Positions 48,052 through 60,404 of a DNA stretch of 64,000 nt are shown here, in pieces. The stretch lies in contig CP099423.1 in NCBI GenBank assembly GCA_024114885.1, forward strand, positions 1,054,001 through 1,118,000, given 5' to 3'. This stretch comes from Septoria linicola (taxonomy: Eukaryota; Ascomycota; Dothideomycetes; Mycosphaerellales; Mycosphaerellaceae). The first letter of the stretch is position 1, and the number at the start of each line of letters is the position of its first letter. The translations under genes and the position numbers were made by a program. The notes under the pieces are model-generated. The model ran no database searches. It was not told the DNA's origin and worked only from the letters and a program-made list of their open reading frames with translations.

Positions 48052-48330
48052 TAATAGATAATAACTACCCTAATACTAACCCCCTAGGTAGGTATAAGAG
48101 CGGTCGCTATAGAACAAGACCTGTTCGGAGAGTAATAGTCTTATAATACGTTAATTAACTAGTAGTAACGAGCTCAAAATAGTAGTCCTAAGACTAAGAG
48201 CCTATACTAGGACTATAGGACATTAAATTAATTAAGTAGAGTAAACATTACTATCTTAGAAACAAGCTACTACCTTGCTTTTATACTAAAACTACTAAGC
48301 ACGGTATATAAGTAGGCCTTTACCTTACTA
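48052..48330 (-). repeat. Gypsy B 3' LTR
   Basis: 279 bp, the reverse complement of the Gypsy A LTR. Purine-rich DNA (48331-48345 on the minus strand, GAAAGGGAGGATT) precedes it as the polypurine tract. Confidence 0.85.
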
Positions 48331-48452
48331 ATCCTCCCTTTCTTAGTATCTAACTAGACACCTAACTACTCGTAGATCTTACTTAGAATTACTTAAAACC
48401 AGTTAGTTTTTCTATTAAAGTCTATTAAACTTTTAATTAGAGGCTTATTAAA

Positions 48453-48477
48453 TAGTTATCTTTTCTAATAATAACTA
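48453..48477 (-). other. hairpin after the extra frame in Gypsy B
   Basis: TAGTTAT and ATAACTA arms around an 11-base loop, at the position equal to 19650-19674 in Gypsy A. Confidence 0.6.
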
Positions 48478-49015
48478 CTAAAAACACTTTCTTAGATCTA
48501 ATTGTTATTCGCTAGACGCTACTCTTCTACTATATCCTTAGAGATCTTCTTAGGAACAGCCTCTCTCTTCTTCGATACTAATACTTCTAAGTTACTATCT
48601 ACGCTTATAAAGCTAGCTTTACTAAACACCTACTCCTTAATATCTATAGCTATAGCGTAGGTAGTATCGAACTAAGCTTCAGCCGTAGTCTACTACTTAG
48701 CTATATAGACCTTAAACTCCTCCTTACTTATACTAAAGAGCTTCTTTATCTCTATACTTACTACCTAATCCGCCTATAGAACTCGGCCTACTAAGGTATC
48801 GGAAATCGGGCCTAGGCCAGTTAGAAGTACCTTAGTAGCGAAGGGTTTTATTACTCGCGTAGAGTATATAGTGCCGGAAGCTATAAAGAGTATCCGCTCG
48901 CGGTAGAGATATATACTATAGATCGTAGAAACGTTAACGTAGTTACTATTAGGTAGCTTATCTAACGTTCGACTATTAGGATAGGCTAGAAACACTATCG
49001 GAATTATACGATACT

Positions 49016-49293
49016 TGTTAAGAATATATCCTAGATAGTTAGTCTAGATATAGACTTCTGAGCATAGTTCTAGATGCCTAAGGCATCTACCTAAGGCTTG
49101 GTAAGAGGTATATCTTGCTTCTCTCTCTTCTCTTCTTAGATAACTAACTCAATCAACTTTGTATTTGGTTCCTAGCATATTGCTACTACACTGTATATAT
49201 AAGTCAGTTCAAGATTGATCCCCTATTCTTCTTTACTACGCTATACCCTCCTTAACATTATATAGTATCTACAAACGCCCTCCACTTTTAACA
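49016..49293 (+). repeat. Copia C2 5' LTR
   Basis: 278 bp, TGTTAAGAATATATCC to CCACTTTTAACA, with intact TG..CA ends and a TGTTA/TAACA short inverted repeat. Confidence 0.92.
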
Positions 49294-49305
49294 GGTTATA
49301 AGCCC
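49294..49305 (+). other. Copia C2 primer binding site
   Basis: GGTTATAAGCCC directly after the LTR: complementary to the initiator tRNA-Met anticodon region except for one RIP-type G-to-A change. C1 has the same site, RIPed, at 24507. Confidence 0.75.
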
Positions 49306-49699
49306 GGGTTTGTGCACTAAATAGGAGCAACCTATGTTAGTACAGGTTACTTGTATCCCTTATAGTTTATAGAAAACATTTAGGGCCTAGAAGTTTCTCT
49401 AACTATATTACTAACGAAGCTAGTTTATACCTAGTAGTATATAAGTCAGTAAAGATCTCTATAAGACAGTAGTATGTTTCTGCTTTATTAATACCTGCCT
49501 AGTTCTCTACTATTGCACCTAGCATCACTAGAGTTAGAAGAGGCCACTTGGCCTTCCTACTACCTAGTAATAGAAACTCTGCTAAGAGAGAAAGATCTAA
49601 GTCTTAGTAATTTCCTAAATACGAGGAATCCCTGTCCCTTAGAGCTAGTCTCCCTACTATAAGAAATTACTCTTCTCTAGAATCCTTAGCTGGTCTAAA

Positions 49700-52600
49700 G
49701 CATTCTACTAATCATTTATTCTATTTACCTATTTCTATAATAGACTAAGAGGACAAGAAGAGCCAAAGGATTCTAATCCTAGACAGAACTAACTAGAAGA
49801 GATAGTTCAAGCTACAGATAGATAAGCTAGAAGGAAAGGACTAGTTCTAGGCAATTAGCTAACTAATTATTAGAGGGAACCTATGCACAGTTTAGTAGGA
49901 CACTAGTCTTTAGATACATGTTACTTAGAATCAACACTTCTTAAAAGACAATATAGCATATAGGTTCAGTATCAGATATAGTATTAGTAAAGATAATAAG
50001 ATAGAGCTAGAGACATAGTGTATTACTACACTAGTAGCTAAGATATAGGTGATTCTCTAGAACAAGTATAATAGAGTCCTAAAGTCCTATACTATAGGTC
50101 TAATTAAGTAGTTTATTATATTCAGGATATTACCTAATAAGACAATTAGGGAAGCATAGAGACACCTTGGAGGCCTAGGTAAGAGGATTACTAAGATTGA
50201 TCCTTAGGAAGCCTACTACTAGAGCTAAGAGAAAAGGCTGAAACATCTCCTATAGTCCCTACCTATATTATACTAAGTAGCTAAGGATACTATTATAACC
50301 TAACTATCCTTGGATATAGATACTATTCTCCTTCTACTTAAGTCCTAAGAGGTAAGAGATAATCTAGACAAGATAGACATAGGTCTAGCTATATTCTATT
50401 CTAGGCAGCTTTACTAAGGAAAGTCCCTACTAATGTACTAGCTCTATAAGAAAGGGAAGCACTAGTTAAAGGATTGTCCTAACCTCTCTACTACTAAGAA
50501 ACTATCCTAGTAGAGAAATAGTACTAAGAACTAGAAGGACCCTTAGGGATTATTCCTTAGAGGGAGGGTTAGAAGATCCTCTTTACTAAGGAATGCCAGA
50601 CATATTAAGAAAGCTGTCTATAAGTCATCATTATATAATGAGCTAAAGAAGGTTGTCTAGAAAATAGGCAAGCAGCTTTAAAGGATAGAAAAGTCTAGAA
50701 AGCTTCTAAAGAAAGGATTTTCAGCCTAGAAGTCTAGTTCTAGTTCTAATTCTGGAACTTACTCTAGTTCTAGAAGTAATAATGATTCCCTATTAGAAGA
50801 TAATAACCAAGATAAGTTGGCCTATTCTATAATTAAGGCTAAAGGCAAGTTGTTACCCTAAGAATAGCTCTTAGATTCCTATACCTTATCCTATATAACT
50901 AACTAACTATCTTTCTTCAGATTAGTAAAGCTACTAAGGAAGAAAGTATAGATTAAGGTAGGAGGAGGATACCTCTATATAACCTACTCTAGACCAGTAT
51001 AGATAAAGGGAATCTTAGGAGGAGAAGTTCTACTTAATAGGATACTGTTTGTTCCTAATCTTAGAGTAAATCTTGTATTATAGGATCAGTTTAGTAAGCA
51101 ATTTAGAGTCTAGAAGCCTGATTTCACTCTCACCTCCCTAGATAGCCAAACAGTTGTAAAGACCAAGCTGGTTAGAGGTGTTCTATTTATTAGTGAGATA
51201 TTACCTCTCCTATAGGAAAAGTTATATTACTTACTATATAATCCTATAGAGGTTAATAATGCCTATACTACCCTATTAGAGAAGGATCTGAAATAGTAAG
51301 AGCTATAGTATAGAAGATTTGTATACTTTGGAAGAGGGTTACTCTTAAACTTTTATAAAGTTACTAACCTAAAGGAAAGAATTCTAATTCCTAACTAGGA
51401 AGAGTATAAGTATAGGATCTATATAATAGGCAAGATAAAGAAACACCTAGGTAAGTCTATTAAGAGAAGACCTGAAAGATTAGCCCTTATATTAGTGGAT
51501 ATCTGTGGACTATTACTATTATTAGTGAAAGGTTTTATATAGTAGCTTAAGATTATTAATAACTTCTTAAGAAAGAAATAGGCATTTCTACTTAAGGCTA
51601 GATTAGATACACTAACTGCTCTTTAGAACTAGAGGATTAAGGCAGAAAGGCAGTTAGTAGTACTCCTCAAGTCTATAAGGGCTGACAATGCTAGAGAGAT
51701 CACTACTTTAATTAAATAGTAGGAGAAGGACTTTGGAATTACTCTTAAGCTAACTAAGGCCTATAATTCACTCTAGAATAGAGTAGTTAAGAGGTCTATC
51801 CAAATATTAGAGGCCTCTATTAGAGCAATACTTGAAGAAAGCAAGATACCTATTAAGTTTTGGCTAGAAGCCCTTAAAGTATAGGTGTATATAAGGAACA
51901 AGCTTCTAAATAGACCTGATATTAAGGGATTTAAGCTCTTACCTAATGAAGCTTTTAATAGGATTAAACTAATAGTCTCCTACCTTAAGGTATAGGGATA
52001 TAGAGCTGTAGTATATATAGATACAAGAGTATAGCCTTAGTAGGTAAGGAGTAATAAACTAATAAATAGAGGAAAGGATACTATGTTTGTTAGATACTAT
52101 AACAATATAGTAAAGGTATAGAAGTTCTAGGAGCTAGATATAAAGGCTGTTAAGTAGTATACTAATACAATCTTCTTTAAAGATAAGCTAGGTAGAGAAT
52201 TAGACTTAAATATTAAGATCAAGAATCTCCCTAGTTCAGCTCTAGAAAGAAGATCTATTAGAAGGCTAAGAACTATTAGCTAGCCTACTCTATAAGCTAG
52301 TAGGAGTACCCTAGGTACTCCTAGTCTAGGCTAGTAGAAGCCTCCTCCTCCTTAGCTATTAGTATAGGTTTAGGAAGGAAAGAAACTCTTTATATAACTT
52401 CCACCTCTACTAGAAGATATAGGAGAGTATAGAAAATTCCTAGACTAAAGGAAAGTTAAGAAAGAATCTAAGAATTCTACCTAAGAAACTATAGAGGTAG
52501 ATTAGGAGCAGACAGCTCTAAGGCAAACTCTTAGAAAGAGGAAAGTATCCTAAGAACTTAATAGATTTAACTAGAAGCTAAAGCTAATTAGGCTTGAGCT

Positions 52601-54400
52601 AGATTAGAATAGTTAGCTAGATAAGGAAATGCTCCTAGAGTATTAGGCTTTCTTCTTAGCTATAAGCTCTATTAACCTAGGCATCCTATAGGACCTAGAA
52701 TTCTTAGAGGAAGTTGAAGAGATTATATTCTTAGCTACTAAAGAAGTAGGAATGTATAAATAGGAGGTTCTAATCCTAAGGAACTATAAGGAAGTAGTAA
52801 GTAATCCTAAGTAGGGTTATCTCTAGTAAGAAGCTATTTAGAAGGAGCTAGATACACTTGTAAGTAATAATACCTAGACTGTAGTAGTTCTACTAAAAGG
52901 GGCTAACCTAGTTACCTTAAGATAGGTCTTTAATGTCAAGAGAAAGCTTAGTAGAGCTATTAAAAAGTTCAAGGCAAGACTAGTTATAAGAGGGTTCTCC
53001 TAAAAGTATAGAGTAGACTATATAGAAACTTTTGCCTCTATAGTTAGGTAGGATACTCTAAGAGGATTCATAGCTGTAGTCTATAAGAAGGACCTAGTTC
53101 TATACTAAGTAGATATAAACAATGTATTTATAGAGAGCACCCTATATAAGGACATCTATATAATCCTACTACTAGGTATTGACCTACTAACTAGTATAGT
53201 CTTATAAGTTCTAAGGAGTCTCTATAGGCTAAAGTAAGCTATAAGAGACTAGAATCAGCTGTATATATTAAAGCTGAAAGGAATAGGATTCAGACAATTA
53301 GAAGTGGACCTATGTCTTCTAATCTATAAGAAAAGGAAAGACCTAATGATCCTAATCTATATTAATAATATACCTATTACTATAGAGAGACTAGAAGATG
53401 TCCTCTAGTTCAAAGATTAACTTAGTAAGGTCTTTAAGATTAAAGATCTTAGAGAACCAGACAAGATTCTTAGAATAAGACTAATAAGAAACAGATAGTA
53501 AGGCTAGCTAAAACTTGACTAGAAGCACTATATCTAAGAGAACCTAGCTAAGATAGGAATAGGTTAAGAGACTATATTACTAACTCTTTCACTAATAGAC
53601 AGCTATGAAAGTCTAAAGCCTACTAGACTAAATAATGAAAGGTATAACAAATAGGAGTACTAATCTATTATTAGAACATAGATATAGCTTATAACTGTTA
53701 CAAGACTAGACATTTCATTTGCCCTTAGAAGATTGAGCTCCTATATTAGTGATTTAATAGTAGGACATATAAAGGCTCTAAAGAAGCTAACTAGATACCT
53801 GAGATCAAACCTAGACCTTAGTCTAAGATACTTAAGGAATAGTCAAGGCTACCTTACTAGATATGTAGACTCTAACTATATAATAGACAAGACTAACAGA
53901 GTCTTAATCCTTAGATATGTCTTCTTCCTTTATAGTACACCAATCTCCTAGATAAGTAAGAAGCAGAAATCTGTGGCTATATCTATAATAGAAGCTAAAT
54001 ATATAGCTATAGGAGTATATGCAAAACAGTTACAGTTCCTTAGTACTCTTTTAAGAGAGCTTGGATGCCTAGAGTTAGTAGGAGAATGTTCTTACTAACT
54101 AAGGATCCTTAGTAACTAGGAAACTGTTACTAGAATCAGGCCAATTTAGCTAAAAGGTAATAACTAAGCTACCCTTACTCTAGTTAAGGACTTATATATT
54201 CATAACAAGTCTAAACACATTAATATCTTATATAATACTATAAGAAAGCTCTAGTAGAACAGACTTATCTCTATAGAATATATAAATATAAAAGAGATAG
54301 TAGTAGATAGTCTTACTAAGCTAAAGAATAGACTATAGTTTTAGGAGTTTGTAAGGCAGCTCTGCCTTATATAAGAGATATATAAAAGATAACTCCAAGC
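49700..54400 (+). pseudogene. Copia C2 gag-pol relic
   Basis: Parts in order: gag (about 49700-50850, including LNILDTN-like and Ser-rich regions); a protease site LLDSYTLSYITN near 50870 (usual LDSGASxHM); integrase, with LALILVDICG (51480) and KSIRADNAR (51670), then KTL-like, KFWLEALKV and NRIKL segments; RT, with KARLVIRGFS then TAG at a Q position, DYIETFASIVR (52970-53050), and LIYINNIPIT (53350), the YVDD box with Asp codons turned to Asn; RNase H, with RYVDSNYIIDKTNRVLI, KSVAISIIEAKYIAIG and ELGCLELVG (53850-54090). Many TAG/TAA interrupt it. About 600 bp of non-coding DNA precedes the 3' LTR. Confidence 0.8.
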
Positions 54401-55036
54401 CTTGGAGCTGAACTAAGAGGAGTCTAAAAGAAAGATTTTAGTTACTTGACTCCTCCTTAGTTAGACTTTACAAAGTCCTAAATGCCCTTACTAATATTAG
54501 ACCTGTTACTAACTACAATATCACTATATGGCACCTAGCTAAACTAGACACCCTCTAAGGCCAAGTACTAGTTAATATTAAAGACCTCCTCTATAGTAGC
54601 TATTATCTCCTCTACTAGTGTATAGTTACTCTACTCCCTAGCTTAATACAAGATCTCTACAGCTAAGAATAGTATACCCTAAAGACTATTAGGGAACTAA
54701 GAAGCTGTATAGAATGTAACTAAGTAAGAGACTAGGCTATAAGGAATCTGGGGAGCTATTAGAATTAGCTATAAGAAAGGACAGGGGCAACTTACTAGAT
54801 AGTCTATATCCTAAACAATCTACTCCTATATAAGAGAGGAGGAAGATCTTGTAGAAGGCATTTCTTTTACCTTTTTGTAGGAGATAGTAGTATAGAAAGT
54901 TTGTTAGATTAATAGTTAGTACTGTCTAGTTATTAGTCTGAAAAGTAAGTACTTGATGACTAATTAAGATTGGGACTGGCATTTAAGTACTATAGATGAT
55001 CTATTGAAAGATCTGACTATATAGTATAAGTAGGAG

Positions 55037-55314
55037 TGTTAAGAATGTATCCTAGATAGTTAGTCTAGATATAGACTTCTAAGCATGGTTCTAGATACCT
55101 AAGGCATCTACCTAAGGCTTGGCAAGAGGTATATCTTACTTCTCTCTCTTCTCTTCTTAGATAACTAACTTAATCAACTTTGTATTTAGTTCCTAGCATA
55201 TTACTACTATACTATATATATAAGTCAGTTCAAGATTGATCCCCTATTCTTCTTTACTACGCTATACCCTCCTTGACATTGTGTAGTATCTACAAACGCC
55301 CTCTACTTTTAATA
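55037..55314 (+). repeat. Copia C2 3' LTR
   Basis: 278 bp, TGTTAAGAATGTATCC to CTACTTTTAATA. A short purine run (TAAGTAGGAG) lies directly upstream. Confidence 0.92.
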
Positions 55315-58300
55315 ATACTCTTCGTTAGTACAAGTATACTACTAAGGGAGGTAGGGGTACGAAATAACTAGCGAGCCCGCTTTAGTACAAGGGTTCTTCT
55401 AACTAAGCTTGAGATTAGCTTTTATTTCGTTAGTAATTACTAGAGATATAGTTTCGATAAAACCTATACTATAGCTTTACTTATTAGCGATAATACGCCT
55501 TACTAGCTACTTTGCCTCCTTAGAGTTAAAGAGCCTATTACCGATCGTATCCGAGGTTAGTAAAAGTCGTCCTCTATCGCTAGTATCGTCTAGAGAGATC
55601 GTAAATTAAACCTAATTAAGCCTCTTCTTCTTAAGTAGTATATTCTCGTTCAAGGCGATATACTAGAAGCCGTTAGAGTAGTTAGAACTAGCCTTATCGT
55701 TAAAGATATAAAAGATAGTAGATAGGTAGGCTACGTACTTAACGGTCGTATATAGAGTAGTAACTAGCTAGTATAGCTATAGTAAAGGATATTAGCGAAG
55801 AAGCTATTAGGATAGCGAGTACTATATACTACGAGACTAACTATACTAACTAATAGCTGTGTTATACTATCGATACACTATAAACTTATACTATATAGCT
55901 TCGAGTAAAGAGTCCGAGATCTAAAATAGGCCTCTAGTAGAAGGAGAATAAAAGAGAAAGCTGTAATCGGTCTAGGTACTTTTATTACTATCGTAGTCTA
56001 AGAGCTCCTAAGCCCTCTAACGGACGTTAGAAGTAACCTTCAAGTCTACTTTAGTTACTACGAACTAAAAGGGTCCGAGATAGCTTCTACCTACCTCGCG
56101 TATTAGAGCGTTAATATCGTCCTCTAGTTCCTAAGTATTAGTACCCTTCTTACTACGACGAGAGCGTCCTATAGGCTTAGAGAAGAAAGTATTCGCTTCT
56201 AGCTTAAACTACGTCCGGTTTTAAGTATTCTAGGCGATAAGGGCTTAGAGATCGGCTATACTACCTATCTAAATAATACGCTAGTAGAGGATATACGTTA
56301 CGTTAGCCGTCTTTAGTAGCTTTAAACCTATAGTATTACCTATCTTAGTTATATATTCTTTATAAAGAGGCTAGCTAAGGTATAGAAGAATATTAATTAA
56401 AGTATAGCTCTTAGCTACTTTCTTCTTCTCCTAGATATTATCGACTTCTTTAAGAGCTCTACTAACGATTATATAGTAGTAGACTTTAGAGGTAATACTA
56501 TCCTTTATATAAGCCTAGTAACGTAGATTAGGCTCCGAGTCGCTCTCTAGCTTAACTCTGCTATTATCTTCTAGTACGATTAGTAATAGGCGTTACGGAC
56601 CCGGTAGTAGCTCCGTTATAGGTAAAACTTAGTCTTATATAGGATCGCCGTTACCTAAAGTACTTAGTATAGGAGAAGTTTCGATCGAGTCGATAATAGT
56701 TTCTTTAGCGCGAATTCTAGTAAGCCTCCTACTCTTATAAAGGACGAGCGTAGGCTTCTTCGTAGAGCTTAGTATTAACTTCTCTAACTAAGCTTTTAGC
56801 CTCTATATAGTACTAGGCGATACGGAACCTCTAAGACGAGGCTCTAGAGTCGTAAGTAAATTACCTTCTCCTTCTCCTTCTTAACTAGAGTTTCGAGTAG
56901 GACTAGATAAGGATAGGCCCTTAGGCGTAGAGAAGAAGGGTCTTCTATTAGATCTTAGATTTCTAAGAGGAGGTAATAGTCTATAGGATATTAAGAGCTG
57001 TTTCTCTACCGCTAGGAATACGTAGGTCGGTTCTTCGAAGGTCTCTTCTTTAGTAAGCTTGACTATAAATCCGTACTAATCAAGTCTATAGCCTACCTCT
57101 AGGCGCGCTTCTCTTATCTTATAGCTAAACACGTCGACCTACGAGAGCTCTACCTTAAACTTATTCTAGTAGCGTCTCCTATCTAAGTTCGTATTAATAA
57201 AGCCTAAGCCTTACGAGCCGAGAGTCTTCTTACTCCTCTATAGCTGAAAGTGCTAGCTACGAGAGAATATGTTCGCTACCTATTAATAGAAACGATCTTA
57301 CTTTTACTACGCTAAGAAAACCTAGTCTTTAGGCTCGCTCTCTTTAAAGACGCCTTTATACTTATTTAACTATTAACGAAGGTTCCTAAGTATCTCTTTA
57401 TTATATAAGACTTAGTTAAGGAAGAGGAAGTTCTACTTATACCTAAACTCTATACGTAGCTACTACTAAATTAAGTTTCTCTCCTTTACTAAGTCTCGGC
57501 CTTCTTAGCGTATCTTCTTTATATTATCGCGCTTTACGCTCTACGCGTTAAGGTGCTTTAGCAAAATCTTAGCTAAGAGGCGTTTAAAGAAGTTAAATAT
57601 ACCGATCTTTATTCTATCGTTCGCTTCCTCGACTTACTTAAGTACTAAGTCGATACTCTCCTCCTATTCTTATAGCGTTTCTAGCGATAGGATAGCTTCG
57701 GTAGCGTTATCAAGGTTTGTTATACTAGTAAGAAGTCTACTTAAGGCCTAGAAACTAACGAGAGAGCCTTCGCGATTAATACGAGCGAGCGCTATACCTT
57801 ATATAGAACTTAAAGAAGCTATTTTTCGTCTTTTCTTTAAGGAATCTTGTCTAGGTAGTTCTTATATTAGACTTCGAATAGGCGAGGTAGAAGGCGAAAG
57901 CGCTAGTCTTAATAAGCGCTTAGGCGTTAAAGAACGCTAGAAAGAGGAAGTCTTATTCTTTATACGCGAGGAAGAAAGAGAATATCTTTAAATAGTCGTA
58001 TTAGTAGCTTAGGGCGATATAAAGCACGTAACTAGTAATAAGTAACTTGAATAGCGAGGAGGGTTAGGCGCGTAACCGGTTATAGAGTTTTCTATTATAT
58101 TCGTTACTACTTACGTATATAAACAGCTATATAGCGTTACTAGGTAGTAACGAAAGATAAGAATCGAACTTAATAGAAGTAAGGCCCTATAGTAACTAAT
58201 TAATAGTTAATAAGGAAGAAGAGATCGTTTAGAGCGTAAAAGTAGTCTGATTATATGCCTTATCGTAGTAGCGTAACTATCGTTAGGATTAGGGGTCTAT

Positions 58301-58325
58301 ACGTAGAGCTTAGTTACGTAAGGTT

Positions 58326-58352
58326 TTAGTTATCGTTTAAAAAGATAACTAA
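58326..58352 (-). other. hairpin before the extra frame in Gypsy B
   Basis: Perfect 9-bp arms TTAGTTATC and GATAACTAA with a 9-base loop. It is the best-preserved example of the family. Confidence 0.7.
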
Positions 58353-59039
58353 AAGTTCATTTTACCTTAACGCTTCTATAGCCGTCGTATATTACTAACG
58401 CTACTACTAACTACTATAGTATATATCTTACTATCGCTAACGAGGACTAAGGCTTAGATATCGTCGTCGTTACCTCTACTAACTTAAAAGAGCCTTATTT
58501 TTCGTATACCTAGTCGACTTACTAGATCGCGCTTTCTATATCGTAAGAGACTACTAGCGCTATAATTAATAGCTAGAAAGGAGCTATTAGAACCGTTATT
58601 ACTAAGGATTCAAGCTTCTCTACCTTTATATAGGCTAAAAACCTTAAATTTTAAGAATTCTCTACTAGAAACTAACACTTTTAGCGATTTCTTTAGTTAG
58701 GTGAAAATTAGTAGTAAAAGGACCTTTAGGACAGATAATTATTATCTTACTTCGCTAATTAGTAATAGAAAAGAGCTCTAGGAAGGCAGATTATAGTACT
58801 AACCTTAGAAATCGCTAGTAGAAAAGAGCTTTAGGATTATAGGTCTAGCTTAGATTTTTAAGACCTAGTAGTAGAAAGTAGCTTAGGATAGCTAACTTTT
58901 ATAGCGATAGTAGGCTCGAGACTTAGAAAAAGGAGTAGGATAGTAGGTTAACTAGTAGATATAGAATCTATACTTAAAAGTTAAGCTTAGAAGAGTAACT
59001 AGCTATATAGATACTTATCTTAGCTATAGAAAACAGCGT

Positions 59040-59310
59040 CGGGATAGTTAGGATTAGCTAGATTTCTACTAATCTAGTAAAAGAGAAGCTCGGGAGGTTA
59101 AGATTAGAGCTCGATAGTAGCTTCGAGAATAAAAGAAGTACTTAGGACAGTTAAGATTTAGCTAGATTTCTACTAGTCTAGTAAATTACAAGCTTAGGAA
59201 GCTCCGATTAGAGCTTAATAGTAGCTTTAGGACTAAGAGAAGCGCTCGAGAAGGTTAGATTAGAGCTCTAGGAATAAAAGAAGCGCTCGAGATAGTATGA
59301 TCTTAGGAAG
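59040..59310 (-). repeat. about 100-bp tandem repeats in the Gypsy B spacer
   Basis: Reverse-complement counterpart of the array at 15121-15383 in Gypsy A, with the same TTAGCTAGATTTCTA and GAGCTCGATAGTAG blocks. Confidence 0.7.
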
Positions 59311-59490
59311 ATTAGCTCTTTTATAATAGAGGCTAGGCTTTAGTAGCTAGATCTTAGCTCGTGCTCTTAATTAAGTATCACCTATCGAATTTCTACTTCT
59401 TTAGCTCTACTAGGCTAGCTTTAGCCTTTAGCTTACTAAGTCTTCTACTTCTTCTTTAAGCTCTATTAGTAGCTAGCGTATATAACTCTC

Positions 59491-59768
59491 TATTAAAAGT
59501 AGAGAGCGTTTGTAGATACTATATAATGTCAAGGAGGGTATAGCGTAGTAAAGAAGAATAGGGGATTAATCTTGAACTGACTTATATATATAGTGTAGTA
59601 GCAATATGCTAGGAACTAAATACAAAGTTAATTAAGTTAGTTATCTAAGAAGAGAAGAGAGAGAAGCAAGATATACCTCTTACTAAGCCTTAGGTGGATG
59701 CCTTAGGTATCTAGAACTATGCTTAGAAGTCTATATCTAGACTAACTATCTAGGATACATTCTTAACA
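59491..59768 (-). repeat. Copia C4 3' LTR
   Basis: 278 bp. The plus strand reads TATTAAAAGTAGAGAGCG to CATTCTTAACA. Confidence 0.9.
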
Positions 59769-60404
59769 CTCCTACTCATGCTATATAGTCAGATCTTTTA
59801 ATAGATCATCTGTAGTACTCAAATGCTAGTCCTAATCTTAATTAGTTATTAAGTACTTACTTTTCAGACTAATAACTAGACAGTACTAACTGTTAATCTA
59901 ACAAACTTTCTATACTACTATCTCCTATAAAAAGGTAAAAGAAATACCTTCTATAAGATCTTCCTCCTCTCTTATATAGGAGTGGATTGTTTAGGACATA
60001 GACTATCTAGTAAGTTACCCCTATCCTTTCTTATAGCTAATTCTAATAGCTCCCTAGATTCCTTATAGCCTAGTCCCTTACTTAGTTATATTCTATATAG
60101 CTTCTTAGTTCCCTAATAGTCTTTAGGGTGCACTATTCTTAGCTATAGGGATCTTATATCAAGCTAGGGAGTAGAGTAACTATATACTAGTAGAGGAGAT
60201 AATAGCTACTATAGAGGAGGTCTTCAATATTAACTAGTACTTGGCCTTAGAGGGTGTCTAGTTCAGCTAGGTGCTATATAGTAATATTATAGTTAGTAAC
60301 AGGTCTAATATTAGTAAGGGCATTTAGGACTTTATAAAGTCTAACTAAGGAGGAGTCAAGTAACTAAAATCTTTCTTTTAGACTCCTCTTAGTTCAGCTC
60401 TAAA

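Larger units (their letters stand above)
49016..55314 (+). mobile_element. Ty1/Copia element C2, complete, 6299 bp
   Basis: Flanked by ATACT on both sides (49011-49015 and 55315-55319). LTRs at 49016-49293 and 55037-55314 are 278 bp each. The host DNA on both sides is Gypsy B and becomes continuous when C2 is removed. It is less RIPed than its host. Its length equals that of C3 to the base. Confidence 0.93.
48490..58230 (-). pseudogene. ORF3 relic of Gypsy B, split by Copia C2
   Basis: The same long unrecognised frame as in Gypsy A, read on the minus strand at about 58230-55315 and then 49010-48490 after removing C2 and one ATACT. A stretch of 73 codons (48774-48995) happens to have no stop and shows KPFATKVLLTGLGPIS, also present in A. 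RIP stops fall at partly different codons from A, so the shared frame is not an artefact of one copy. Confidence 0.7.
48052..59490 (-). mobile_element. Ty3/Gypsy element B, 3' half, split by Copia C2 and cut by C4
   Basis: Reverse-complement copy of Gypsy A from its 3' LTR (48052-48330) back to a point equal to about 14928 in A, where Copia C4 interrupts it. The order is the same as in A: LTR, hairpin (48453-48477), extra frame (48490-49010 and 55315-about 58230), hairpin (58326-58352), spacer with tandem repeats (59040-59310), end of pol. The 5' part should lie beyond 64000. It is fully RIPed. Differences from A are mostly transitions plus small indels. Confidence 0.85.

Noticed and set aside
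48774..48995. Open frame of 73 codons as an independent gene.
   Set aside because: It matches the C-terminal part of the extra frame of Gypsy A and only lacks a stop by chance.
53733..53951. Open frame of 72 codons as a gene.
   Set aside because: It is the RNase H part of Copia C2.
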